Source: Natronoarchaeum rubrum
GTDB lineage: Archaea > Halobacteriota > Halobacteria > Halobacteriales > Natronoarchaeaceae
Assembly (NCBI RefSeq): GCF_024494695.1
Contig: NZ_JANHDP010000001.1
Location: 744,001 to 808,000 of the forward strand
Direction of reading: 5' to 3'
DNA length: 64,000 nt
Below the pieces are notes generated by a model that was not told the DNA's origin, did not search any database, and saw only the letters and a list, made by a program, of their open reading frames with translations. A program made the position numbers and the translations under genes. Positions within the stretch are counted from its first letter, which is position 1; every line of letters starts with the position of its first letter. This document shows positions 27,803-35,484 of this stretch, piece after piece.

Positions 27803-30800
27803 TCACAGCGCCCGGTCGAGCAGTTCGACGGGATGGGCCGGTTTCTCCGCACCCGCGTCGCGTTCGGCGAGCTGGCTGCGACAGGAGGTACCCGGCGCCG
27901 TCACCGTCTCGTCGCCGCTCGCTTCGACCTGATCGAACAGGATCGAGCCGATCGCCTGACTCATCGAGTAGTGTTCTTCCTCGTAGCCGAAGCTTCCGGC
28001 CATGCCACAGCAGCCGCTGTCGAGCACGTCGATGTCGTAGCCGGCGCGTTCGAGCACCGCGGGGGCGTGGAGTTCGCGCTTGGTCGCGGTCTGGTGACAG
28101 TGGCCGTGGTAGGTGACCGATTCGCCGTCGGCGTCGGCCGGCAGATCGAACTCGAACAGGTCGAGGTACTCCAGCACGCCGAACGTGTTGCCCGCGACGC
28201 GGTCGACCGCGTCGCCGGTCAGTAGATCGCGGTAGTCCGACTGGAGCATGACGGCGTCGGACGGCTCGACGACGACGACGTCCCAGCCGTCGTCGACGAG
28301 CGGCGCGAGTTCCTCGACGTTGTGACGGGCGCGCTCGCGAGCGAGATCGAGAAAGCCCTTCGAGAACGCCGGGCGACCGCTGCCGGTGACTTCGGTGGGC
28401 ACGGCGACGTGGACGCCCGCGGCTTCGAGCGCGCGCACGGCGGCCATCCCGATCTCGGGGTCGCTGTAGTTCGTGTACGTGTCCGGGAACACCAGCGCCT
28501 TGCGCTCGGCGTCCTCGACGCCGACCGCGGGATCGCGATCGGCCATCCGGCCGACGAACGACCGGCGCTCGAACGTCGGGAGGTCCCGCTCGCGGGCGAT
28601 CCCCAGCGCCTTCTCGGCGAGGACGCCGGCGCCCGGCAGTTTGGTCAGCCAGTTCGAGAGCGGCGCCGTCGCCGAGCCGAGCTTGGCGGCCAGTTCGACG
28701 TTCGCGAACAGGCGATCGCGCAGGCTCGCGCCCTCGTGCTGGTGGTACTCGTGGGTCAGCTCGGCTTTCATCTTCGCCATGTCGACCTCGCTGGGGCAGT
28801 CACGGGCGCAGCCCTTGCAGCCGATACACAGGTCGAGCACCTCGGTGACGAACTCGTCGGAAAACACCTCGTCGTCGGGCAGGTCGCCGCTCATCGCCTG
28901 CCGAAGCGCGTTCGCACGCCCGCGCGTGCTGGTGATCTCCTCGTCGGCCGCCCGGTAGGTCGGACACATCACGCCGCCGGTGGTGTCCTGCCCGCCGCGA
29001 CAACCGCCACAGCCGTGACAGAGCTCGGCCATCCCCTGGAACCCGTTGTCGTTCGACCACTCCATGGTCGGCTCGAAGCCGGCGTCGAACTCGTAGTCGG
29101 GATCGAACCGGAGGTTCTCGGTCATGTCCGGCAGGGTGGCGTCGGCGTCGCTCGCGCCGCTTGACGCCGCGCCCGAGTCGCTGGACGCCGCTTCCGCACC
29201 GCCGGACGCCGACCCGGCACCGGTGGCCGCCGCGACGCGGTCGGGAGACAGGCCGCAGACCTGTCCCGGATTCAGCAACCAGTCTGGGTCGAACGCCGAT
29301 TTGAGGTCGCGAAACACCTGCCAGACGTCCTCGCCGTACAGCTTGTGGTTCCACTGGGTGCGCGCGCGGCCGTCGCCGTGCTCGCCGGAGACGCTGCCGC
29401 CGTACTCGACGACGAGATCGGTGATGGCGTCGGCCAGCGATTCCATGCGGTCGACGCCGGCGGGCGATTTGGTGTCGATCAGCGGGCGGATGTGCAGACA
29501 GCCGGGCCCGGCGTGGGCGTAGAAGGAAGCGAACGTGTCGTGATCCTCGAGCACCTGCTGGACATCCGCGACGTACTCGGGCAGGTTCTCGGGCGGCACC
29601 GCGGTGTCCTCGATGAAGGAAATGTGCTTGGCGTCGCTCGTCCGGGAGAGCAGGATCGGCAGGCCGGACTTTCGGAGCTTCCAGAACTGCGCGCGCTCGG
29701 CCGGTTCGTGCGCCTCGCGCGCGGCGAACGCCTGCTGCGGGGCCGCCGTGATCGACGCTGCGCCGTCGGCCGGCGCCACCTCGCTCGTGGCATCGGGCAC
29801 CCGGTCGGCGAGCAGATCGGCGACGGCGTCCATCCCCTCGGCGTCGTCGTCGGCGTAGAACTCGACGAGCAGGACGGCGCGGGTACCCTCGGGGAGCATC
29901 TCGACGAGGTCGCCGAACTCCTCCGTCTCGCGGGCGAGATCGAGCAGCACGCCGTCGAGCACTTCGACCGCGGCAGGGTCGTGATCGAGGATCGGCGCCA
30001 CGTCCTCCATCGCGTCGAGCAGGTCCTCGTAGGTCAGCAGCGCCATCGACTTCGTCTCGGGGATCGGTTCGAGGTCGAGCGTCGCCTCCGTGATCACCGC
30101 GATCGTCCCCTCGCTGCCCGCGAGCAGCCGGGCGAGGTTGACCGAGCCGTCTTCGGCCTCGTCGAGGAGCCTGTCCAGATTATACCCCGAGACGTTGCGC
30201 TTGAGCTGGGGGAACACCTCGCGGACGGCGTCGCTGCGCTCGTCGACGACATCGGCGACGGCGGCGTAGATCCGGGCTTCGAGGTCGCCGTCGGGATCGG
30301 CCGTCCTCCGGAGTTCGTCGAGCGACACCTCGCCGAGCGCCGTCACCGTGCCGTCTGCGAGCACGACCTCGACTTCCCGGACGTACGCGTCGGTCTTGCC
30401 GTACTTCAGCGAGTGGGCGCCCGTGGAGTTGTTGCCGATGGCGCCGCCGACCGCGCTTCGATTCCCGGCGGCCGGGTCCGGCGCGAACTTCAGGTCGTGG
30501 GGATCGAGGGCGGCGTTGAGCTCGTCGACGATCGCGCCCGCCTGGACTCGCGCCGTCGCGTCGTCGGGATCGACGCCGAGCAGTCCGTCCATGTGCCGGG
30601 TGAAATCCAGCACGACGGCCTCGTTGACGGCCTGTCCGGCGAGGCTCGTCCCGCCGCCCCGAGGGAGCACCGGGATCTCTCGCCGTGAGCAGTACTCCAT
30701 CACGGCGGCGACGTCCTCGGTCGACGCCGGGAAGACGACGCCGATCGGCGTCACCTCGTAGGCCGAGGCGTCGGTGGCGTACAGCTGGCGGGAGTACTCG

Positions 30801-30928
30801 TCGAAGCGAACGTCGCCGTCGACCCGGTCCTCGAGATCGTCGACCAGGCCGGCCCGGCGCACCGTCTCGCTCTGGTAGTCGTACGCTGCTCTCGGGTCGG
30901 TCTCCGGGGAGTGATGGGTGTCGCTCAT
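27803..30928 (-). CDS. FAD-binding and Fe-S oxidoreductase (D-lactate/glycolate dehydrogenase type)
   Basis: 1041 residues. The N-terminal half is a vanillyl-alcohol-oxidase-type FAD domain with VLPRGGGTSLAGQAV near residues 88-101 and a long FAD-oxidase C domain. A serine/alanine-rich linker near 575-605 joins it to the Fe-S half. That half has CHGCGGCRG near 637 and CIGCKGCARDCP near 701, both ferredoxin-like clusters, and CCG-type motifs with GHCHQTATKRE and DSGCCGMAGSFGYE near 969. This GlpD/Dld-GlcDF fusion oxidises D-lactate, glycolate or a related 2-hydroxy acid and passes electrons to the respiratory chain. It is a single-gene minus-strand unit, convergent with the Ig-like gene. The exact substrate is not readable from sequence. 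Confidence 0.9.
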   Translation of the reverse strand: MSDTHHSPETDPRAAYDYQSETVRRAGLVDDLEDRVDGDVRFDEYSRQLYATDASAYEVTPIGVVFPASTEDVAAVMEYCSRREIPVLPRGGGTSLAGQAVNEAVVLDFTRHMDGLLGVDPDDATARVQAGAIVDELNAALDPHDLKFAPDPAAGNRSAVGGAIGNNSTGAHSLKYGKTDAYVREVEVVLADGTVTALGEVSLDELRRTADPDGDLEARIYAAVADVVDERSDAVREVFPQLKRNVSGYNLDRLLDEAEDGSVNLARLLAGSEGTIAVITEATLDLEPIPETKSMALLTYEDLLDAMEDVAPILDHDPAAVEVLDGVLLDLARETEEFGDLVEMLPEGTRAVLLVEFYADDDAEGMDAVADLLADRVPDATSEVAPADGAASITAAPQQAFAAREAHEPAERAQFWKLRKSGLPILLSRTSDAKHISFIEDTAVPPENLPEYVADVQQVLEDHDTFASFYAHAGPGCLHIRPLIDTKSPAGVDRMESLADAITDLVVEYGGSVSGEHGDGRARTQWNHKLYGEDVWQVFRDLKSAFDPDWLLNPGQVCGLSPDRVAAATGAGSASGGAEAASSDSGAASSGASDADATLPDMTENLRFDPDYEFDAGFEPTMEWSNDNGFQGMAELCHGCGGCRGGQDTTGGVMCPTYRAADEEITSTRGRANALRQAMSGDLPDDEVFSDEFVTEVLDLCIGCKGCARDCPSEVDMAKMKAELTHEYHQHEGASLRDRLFANVELAAKLGSATAPLSNWLTKLPGAGVLAEKALGIARERDLPTFERRSFVGRMADRDPAVGVEDAERKALVFPDTYTNYSDPEIGMAAVRALEAAGVHVAVPTEVTGSGRPAFSKGFLDLARERARHNVEELAPLVDDGWDVVVVEPSDAVMLQSDYRDLLTGDAVDRVAGNTFGVLEYLDLFEFDLPADADGESVTYHGHCHQTATKRELHAPAVLERAGYDIDVLDSGCCGMAGSFGYEEEHYSMSQAIGSILFDQVEASGDETVTAPGTSCRSQLAERDAGAEKPAHPVELLDRAL

Positions 30929-31160
30929 TGGAAGGGAAACGCGGCGTCACGGCGGCGAGCGGTCCGAGACGCCGCGATCGGTTGGTGTACGAGTGTCACG
31001 CCCTCACAGTAATCAATCGTTCGACAGCGAACCGGTCGACTGTCCCGCCCACAGCGGCGGCGTTCGTCCAGTTCATCGTGCGGTATGACAACGATTGGCT
31101 CTGTGTTGGGAACGATCATGAGTGTTTCTCACGTGGTGAGCGAGAGCACGCCTGCAAACC

Positions 31161-31171
31161 AATTATTACGG
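31161..31171 (+). promoter_or_regulatory. TATA element of the HEWD gene
   Basis: AATTATTACGG is centred about 27 bases before the ATG at 31192, a leaderless haloarchaeal promoter. The rest of the 30929-31191 gap holds an 8-base inverted repeat, CAATCGTT (31014-31021) and AACGATTG (31090-31097), of unknown meaning. On the minus strand TTGATTACTG near 31008-31017 may serve the large dehydrogenase. Confidence 0.55.
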
Positions 31172-31191
31172 AGGGCGACGAAAGACCTAGT

Positions 31192-31383
31192 ATGGCGACA
31201 ACGATCCGGAAACCGCGCTCGCGGACGTGCGAGCTGTGTGGGCGTCAGGAGGCCTGGAACGACGAGCAGGGATCCTGGCAGATCGTCGCGGAAGACGGCG
31301 AGCGCGCAGTGGGGAACCCACACTGCATCCACGAGTGGGACATCACGGGCTCGTTCACGCCGATCGAGCGAACTGACGCCTGA
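31192..31383 (+). CDS. HEWD family mini-protein (zinc-finger-like)
   Basis: 63 residues. A CELCGR pair (cysteines 13 and 16) and a C-terminal cysteine/histidine group, NPHCIHEWDITG, contain the HEWD tetrapeptide that gives this haloarchaeal family its name. C13, C16, C45 and H47 could bind one zinc. There is no signal peptide. The protein is probably cytoplasmic and might bind nucleic acid or protein. A clear TATA box lies 27 bases before the ATG. It is transcribed alone, upstream of rpl11. Function is unknown. Confidence 0.8.
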   Translation: MATTIRKPRSRTCELCGRQEAWNDEQGSWQIVAEDGERAVGNPHCIHEWDITGSFTPIERTDA

Positions 31384-31438
31384 GAGCGCGGCCGGACGAC
31401 CGCGATTCCTTTTGTCCTCCCGACCCGTAGCGCCCGCT

Positions 31439-31528
31439 ATGCCGACAGCCTCCGTCACCGCGCCGCCGGACGCCGACGGTCCAGAGCCCACCGTGGCACG
31501 CCCTCACTCGCACGGGACAGAAAGATAA
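31439..31528 (+). CDS. Possible 29-residue ORF before rpl11
   Basis: The ATG at 31439 sits about 27 bases behind ATTCCTTTTGTC, a spacing like that of leaderless genes here, and the frame runs 29 codons to TAA just before the rpl11 TATA box. The peptide is rich in A, P, D and T and ends HSHGTER. There is no recognisable domain. It may be chance. Confidence 0.2.
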   Translation: MPTASVTAPPDADGPEPTVARPHSHGTER

Positions 31529-31529
31529 T

Positions 31530-31539
31530 CCTTAAAAAT
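31530..31539 (+). promoter_or_regulatory. TATA element of rpl11
   Basis: CCTTAAAAAT lies about 26 bases before the rpl11 ATG at 31561. A GGAGGT at 31545-31550 also lies ten bases before the ATG, so either a leaderless or a short-leader message is possible. Confidence 0.6.
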
Positions 31540-31560
31540 CGCGCGGAGGTTGTACTCAGT

Positions 31561-32040
31561 ATGGCTGGAACTATCGAAGTGCTCGTCCCGGGCGGCCAGG
31601 CCAACCCTGGCCCGCCGCTCGGCCCCGAGCTGGGCCCGACGCCCGTCGACGTGCAGGCAGTCGTCCAGGAGATCAACGACCAGACCGAGGCCTTCGACGG
31701 CACCGAAGTGCCCGTCACCATCGAGTACGACGACGACGGCTCGTTCGATATCGAGGTCGGCGTCCCGCCGACGGCCGAACTCATCAAGGACGAGGCCGGC
31801 TTCGAGACCGGTAGCGGCGAGCCCCAGGAGGACTTCGTCGCCGATCTCTCGGTCGATCAGGTCAAGCAGATCGCCGACCAGAAGCTCACCGACCTGCTCG
31901 CCTACGACCAGAAGAACGCCGCGAAGGAAGTCGTGGGAACCTGCACCTCGCTGGGCGTCACCATCGAGGGCGAGAACCCGCGCGACTTCAAAGAGAAGAT
32001 CGACGCCGGCGAGTACGACGACCAGTTCGCGGACGCCTGA
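31561..32040 (+). CDS. rpl11: Large-subunit ribosomal protein L11 (uL11)
   Basis: 159 residues, the archaeal length. The N-terminus AGTIEVLVPGGQANPGPPLG is the conserved L11 entry with the PGPPLGP turn, followed by VQAVVQEINDQT. The C-terminal RNA-binding domain has QVKQIADQKL and AAKEVVGTCTSLGVTIEG. It binds 23S rRNA at the GTPase-associated centre with the L10-L12 stalk encoded nearby. It has its own promoter and is followed by a pyrimidine-rich stretch (near 32047-32060) that may terminate it. In Halobacterium the L11 gene is transcribed apart from L1-L10-L12. That fits here, since an opposite-strand gene separates them. Confidence 0.96.
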   Translation: MAGTIEVLVPGGQANPGPPLGPELGPTPVDVQAVVQEINDQTEAFDGTEVPVTIEYDDDGSFDIEVGVPPTAELIKDEAGFETGSGEPQEDFVADLSVDQVKQIADQKLTDLLAYDQKNAAKEVVGTCTSLGVTIEGENPRDFKEKIDAGEYDDQFADA

Positions 32041-32095
32041 TCCGGCGCTCGATTTCTTTCTCGTAGTCTTCGAATCGGTATAGCTGCGGCGTCGA

Positions 32096-32869
32096 TCAGA
32101 CCAACAGCAACACCGCCGAGTACGCTGTCGCCCCGAGAGCGAAGGCCCAGAACCGGCCATCTCGCTCGGCCGGTAGTTCCTCTTTGACGACGTTGAGGAT
32201 GACGCCGCCGGCCAGAAACGCGAACAGCATCGCCACTGCAGCCTCGGTTACGTCGACGGCGAGTCCGATCGCCCAGCCACACAGCACCGCCAGCGCCAGG
32301 ATCCACCGACCGTACCGGTCGTAGGTCCTCTCGTGGTGGCGGCGCAATCCGTAGTCGTTGACGAGGAAATGAAGCCCCATCGCCACGGCGAACAGGACCA
32401 GCGAGAGGGTGCCCGGCGTCTCCCGGTGGACGAGGAGGTAGCCGATCAGACCGTTGTAGCCCGCGAAGGCGCCGACGTGTACCCAGAAAATCGATTCGTC
32501 GAGGTCGTCCGGATCGTCCGAAGCCGCTCGGTCTCGGCCGATCAGGGCCAGCCGTTCGACGCCGTAGAACGTTCCGAATCCGCCGAGAGCGACGAGGTAG
32601 GCGTGATGTTCGAGGAAGCCGACGGTGCCCTCGAGCGTCGCTTGCCCGGCGTTCAGTTCGGGCAAGACGTGGACGAACACGTACGCGACTGCGGCGCCGC
32701 CGGCCGTCGACAGCCACGCACTGCGCGGGAAGTTCGTCGAGACGCGGAGCCGTCGGGCGGCGATATGGATCGCGGCCAGCGCGAGCGCTGCGAGCGCAGT
32801 CAGCACCCCGACCGGTGCGACAGTCCGGAGCACGATCGTTCGGTAGTTCGACGGCCATCGGGAAAACAC
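32096..32869 (-). CDS. ZIP-like polytopic membrane protein between rpl11 and rpl1
   Basis: 257 residues with about eight hydrophobic segments. Phrases that recall the ZIP metal-transporter family are AVAYVFVHVLPEL near residue 60, a histidine-containing GLHFLVNDYGLRRHHERTYD near 165, and AFLAGGVILNVVKEELP near 225. The usual ZIP HxxxE pair is not complete, so transport is not certain. The start is uncertain: ATG at 32869 is the longest, and the first hydrophobic helix begins about residue 13. It lies on the minus strand between rpl11 and rpl1, tail to tail with rpl11 and head to head with rpl1. Confidence 0.6.
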   Translation of the reverse strand: MFSRWPSNYRTIVLRTVAPVGVLTALAALALAAIHIAARRLRVSTNFPRSAWLSTAGGAAVAYVFVHVLPELNAGQATLEGTVGFLEHHAYLVALGGFGTFYGVERLALIGRDRAASDDPDDLDESIFWVHVGAFAGYNGLIGYLLVHRETPGTLSLVLFAVAMGLHFLVNDYGLRRHHERTYDRYGRWILALAVLCGWAIGLAVDVTEAAVAMLFAFLAGGVILNVVKEELPAERDGRFWAFALGATAYSAVLLLV

Positions 32870-32942
32870 TCGTCCGGCGACTCGGTGGATCCCCGGTCGT
32901 AGTTCAGCCTCAGAGAGACGCCTCCACGCTCCGTAACGACGG

Positions 32943-32952
32943 CTTTAAGTTC
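32943..32952 (+). promoter_or_regulatory. TATA element of the rpl1-rpl10-rpl12 operon
   Basis: CTTTAAGTTC, about 90 bases before the rpl1 ATG, would place transcription start near 32973. That gives a leader of roughly 65 bases, similar to the approximately 70-base leader I recall for the Halobacterium L1-L10-L12 transcript. Confidence 0.55.
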
Positions 32953-32972
32953 TACATGGACCTCGTCTCCGA

Positions 32973-32995
32973 TGAGACAGGCACCGCCTGTTTCA
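32973..32995 (+). promoter_or_regulatory. Leader hairpin of the L1 operon (candidate L1 autoregulatory site)
   Basis: Bases 32973-32982 pair with 32986-32995 (ten pairs, one G-U) around the three-base loop ACC. The hairpin starts at the predicted 5' end of the mRNA and is preceded by CGATGAG. In archaea the L1 protein represses its own operon by binding an mRNA copy of its 23S site, so this leader structure is the natural candidate. The matching to the rRNA site was not done. Confidence 0.5.
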
Positions 32996-33037
32996 CTGAC
33001 CCGTAGGAGCAGTTCCTGCGTACTACGGAGGTGAACG

Positions 33038-33676
33038 ATGGCAGATCAGGACATAGAGCAAGCAGTCTCTCGCGCACTCGAGGACGCACCCGATCGCAAT
33101 TTCAGCGAGACGGTCGACCTCGCGGTTAACCTGCGCGATCTGGATCTCAACGAACCGTCGAATCGCGTCGACGAGTCCGTCGTGCTCCCGTCCGGTACAG
33201 GACAGGAGACGCGGATCGTCGTGATAGCGGAGGGCGAAACCGCCATCCGCGCAGAGGACGTCGCTTACGAGGTTATCGGCGGCGACGACCTGGCAGATCT
33301 CGGTGACGACGACAACGAGGCGAAGGACCTCGCCGAGGCGACCGACTTCTTCATCGCCGAAGAGGCGATGATGCAGGACGTCGGTCGCTACCTCGGTACG
33401 ATCCTCGGCCCGCGGGGCAAGATGCCCGAGCCGCTCTCGCCGGACGACGACGTCGTCGAGGTCGTCAACCGAATGAAAAACACCGTCCAGCTCCGCAGCG
33501 GCGACCGACGCACGTTCCACACGCGCGTCGGCGCCGAGGACATGGGCGCAGAGGAGATCGCCGACAACATCGACGTGATCCTCCGCCGTCTCCACGCGGA
33601 TCTGGAGAAGGGCCCGCTGAACCTGGATTCGGTCTACGTCAAGACCACCATGGGCCCGGCAGTGGAGGTGGCCTGA
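33038..33676 (+). CDS. rpl1: Large-subunit ribosomal protein L1 (uL1)
   Basis: 212 residues, the archaeal length. Diagnostic are [18 protein letters not shown] at the start, the [11 protein letters not shown] loop near 125 (domain 2), and the end [18 protein letters not shown]. It binds the L1 stalk of 23S rRNA and, in archaea, the leader of its own message. A GGAGGTGA lies six bases before the ATG (33026-33033), so this gene is translated from a leadered mRNA. The next ATG (rpl10) follows two bases after the stop. Confidence 0.96.
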   Translation: MADQDIEQAVSRALEDAPDRNFSETVDLAVNLRDLDLNEPSNRVDESVVLPSGTGQETRIVVIAEGETAIRAEDVAYEVIGGDDLADLGDDDNEAKDLAEATDFFIAEEAMMQDVGRYLGTILGPRGKMPEPLSPDDDVVEVVNRMKNTVQLRSGDRRTFHTRVGAEDMGAEEIADNIDVILRRLHADLEKGPLNLDSVYVKTTMGPAVEVA

Positions 33677-33677
33677 C

Positions 33678-34736
33678 ATGAGCGCGGAAGCCGAGCGCAA
33701 GACCCAGAACCTTCCCGAGTGGAAGCGCGAGGAGGTCGACGAGATCGTCGGCATCCTCGAGGGCTACGAGAGCGTCGGCGTCGTCAACATCGCCGGCATC
33801 CCGTCGCGACAGCTTCAGGACATGCGTCGCGACCTGCACGGCACCGCCGAGCTGCGCGTCAGCCGCAACACGCTGCTGGAGCGCGCGCTCGACGAGGTCG
33901 GTGACGGCCTCGGCGATCTGGTCGAGCACGTCGAGGGGCAGGTCGGTCTGATCGGTACGAACGACAACCCCTTCACGCTCTACCAGGAGCTCGAAGCGTC
34001 CAAGACGCCCGCGCCCATCGGCGCCGGTGAGGTCGCGCCCAACGATATCGTCGTCCCCGAGGGCGACACGGGCGTCGACCCGGGCCCGTTCGTCGGCGAA
34101 CTGCAGAGCGTCGGCGCATCGGCCCGCATCCAGGACGGTTCGATTCAGGTAACCGAGGACAGCACGGTCCTTTCGGCCGGCGAAGAGGTCTCTCAGGACC
34201 TCTCGAACGTCCTCAGCGAGTTGGGCATCGAGCCCAAGGAAGTCGGGCTGGACCTGCGCGCCGTCGTCTCCGAGGGCGTGCTGTTCGACCCCGAGGATCT
34301 CGACATCGACGTCGAGGCCTACCGGTCGGACGTCCAGACCGCCGCCGCTCGCGCGCGGAACCTCTCGATCAACGCCGAGTACGCCACGCCCGCCACGGCG
34401 CCGACGCTCATCGCGAAGGCGACCGGCGAGGCCAAGAGCCTCGGCATCCAGGCCTCGATCGAGAGCCCCGACCTCGCCGACGATCTCGTGACCAAGGCCG
34501 ACGCGCAGGTGCGCGCGCTGGCCGCACAGATCGACGACGAGGAGGCGCTCCCCGAGGAACTGCAGGACGTGGAAGCGCCTGCGGCCGCCGCGGAGACTGC
34601 CGACGAAGAATCGACTGACGACCAAGACGACGAAGCGGACGAGACCGACGCCGACGACGCCGCCGAGGAAGACGACGAAGACGACGACGACGGCGACGAC
34701 GGCGCTGCAGAGGGTCTCGGCAACATGTTCGGGTGA
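33678..34736 (+). CDS. rpl10: Large-subunit ribosomal protein L10 (uL10, acidic P0)
   Basis: 352 residues, the archaeal P0-type length. The N-terminal rRNA-binding domain has [15 protein letters not shown], then [14 protein letters not shown] and [12 protein letters not shown]. The middle has the P0 insertion ([20 protein letters not shown]). Helices after residue 215 hold the L12 dimers, and the C-terminus is a very acidic D/E run ending GLGNMFG, the factor-binding tail shared with L12 (GLGELFG). It begins two bases after rpl1 and precedes rpl12 by seven. Confidence 0.96.
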   Translation: MSAEAERKTQNLPEWKREEVDEIVGILEGYESVGVVNIAGIPSRQLQDMRRDLHGTAELRVSRNTLLERALDEVGDGLGDLVEHVEGQVGLIGTNDNPFTLYQELEASKTPAPIGAGEVAPNDIVVPEGDTGVDPGPFVGELQSVGASARIQDGSIQVTEDSTVLSAGEEVSQDLSNVLSELGIEPKEVGLDLRAVVSEGVLFDPEDLDIDVEAYRSDVQTAAARARNLSINAEYATPATAPTLIAKATGEAKSLGIQASIESPDLADDLVTKADAQVRALAAQIDDEEALPEELQDVEAPAAAAETADEESTDDQDDEADETDADDAAEEDDEDDDDGDDGAAEGLGNMFG

Positions 34737-34743
34737 TTCATCC

Positions 34744-35100
34744 ATGGAATACGTTTACGCAGCACTCATCCTCAACGAGACTGGCGAAGAGATCAACGAA
34801 GACAACCTGACCGGCGTGCTCGAGGCAGCCGGCGTCGACGTGGAGGAGTCCCGCGTCAAGGCGCTGGTCGCCGCACTGGAGGACGTCGACATCGACGAGG
34901 CCGTCGACGAGGCCGCAGCGGTCCCCGCGGGCGGCGCCGCAGCGGGCGGCGCAGCCGGCGGCGCTGCAGCCGACGACGGCGACGACGAGGAAGCCGAGGA
35001 GGCCGAGGAAGACCTCCCCGACACGACCGACGAGGACGACGGCGACGACGACGAGGACGAGGAGGCCAGCGGCGAGGGCCTCGGCGAACTCTTCGGTTAA
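34744..35100 (+). CDS. rpl12: Large-subunit ribosomal protein P1/L12
   Basis: 118 residues. The N-terminal dimerisation domain is [16 protein letters not shown] followed by [21 protein letters not shown] glycine/alanine hinge ([16 protein letters not shown]) and a D/E-rich stretch lead to the C-terminal GLGELFG that contacts translation factors. It is the final gene of the tricistronic stalk operon. A pyrimidine-rich stretch about 20 bases past the stop (CTTTCTTT, 35122-35129) probably ends the transcript; the next gene is convergent. Confidence 0.96.
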   Translation: MEYVYAALILNETGEEINEDNLTGVLEAAGVDVEESRVKALVAALEDVDIDEAVDEAAAVPAGGAAAGGAAGGAAADDGDDEEAEEAEEDLPDTTDEDDGDDDEDEEASGEGLGELFG

Positions 35101-35205
35101 ACTCGACGCCCCAGATCCCACACTTTCTTTCGACGCCGCGTTCGACAGCGGCGGCTGTGTCGTGCTGTCGATATTCGAAAACGCGATGCGTCGATCGGCG
35201 GCTGC

Positions 35206-35484
35206 TCAGCCGGCGTACGAGCTGTCGCCGACGACCTCGACGAACTCGCCGCGGCCGACGCCGCCGTTCGAATCGTACTCCGCCACCTCGACGCGGACCT
35301 GCTGTTCGACGTGCTCGGGCGTCGCGCCCTCGACGTACAGCTTCGTGTCGCCGACGAACGCGAGGCCGGCGTCCTCGGCGGCGTCGTACTCGGCGAGGAA
35401 CACGTCGACCGTGCTGCCGGGCTCCAGCGAGGGGCTCGTGGTGCGGAACGACCAGCCCTTCGTGTACTTCTTGAGGAAGCTCAT
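35206..35484 (-). CDS. Small beta-rich protein coupled to NhaC (TRAM-like)
   Basis: 92 residues. The ATG overlaps the nhaC stop (ATGA), so it is translated with the antiporter. The sequence begins SFLKKYTKGWSFRTTSPSLE and has alternating strands: STVDVFLAEYDAAEDAGLAF, then KLYVEGATPEHVEQQVRVEV, then GVGRGEFVEVVGDSSYAG. It resembles a small OB/TRAM-type barrel, which could bind RNA, but no key residues allow a firm call. No signal peptide or membrane segment. I do not recognise a named family with certainty. Confidence 0.6.
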   Translation of the reverse strand: MSFLKKYTKGWSFRTTSPSLEPGSTVDVFLAEYDAAEDAGLAFVGDTKLYVEGATPEHVEQQVRVEVAEYDSNGGVGRGEFVEVVGDSSYAG

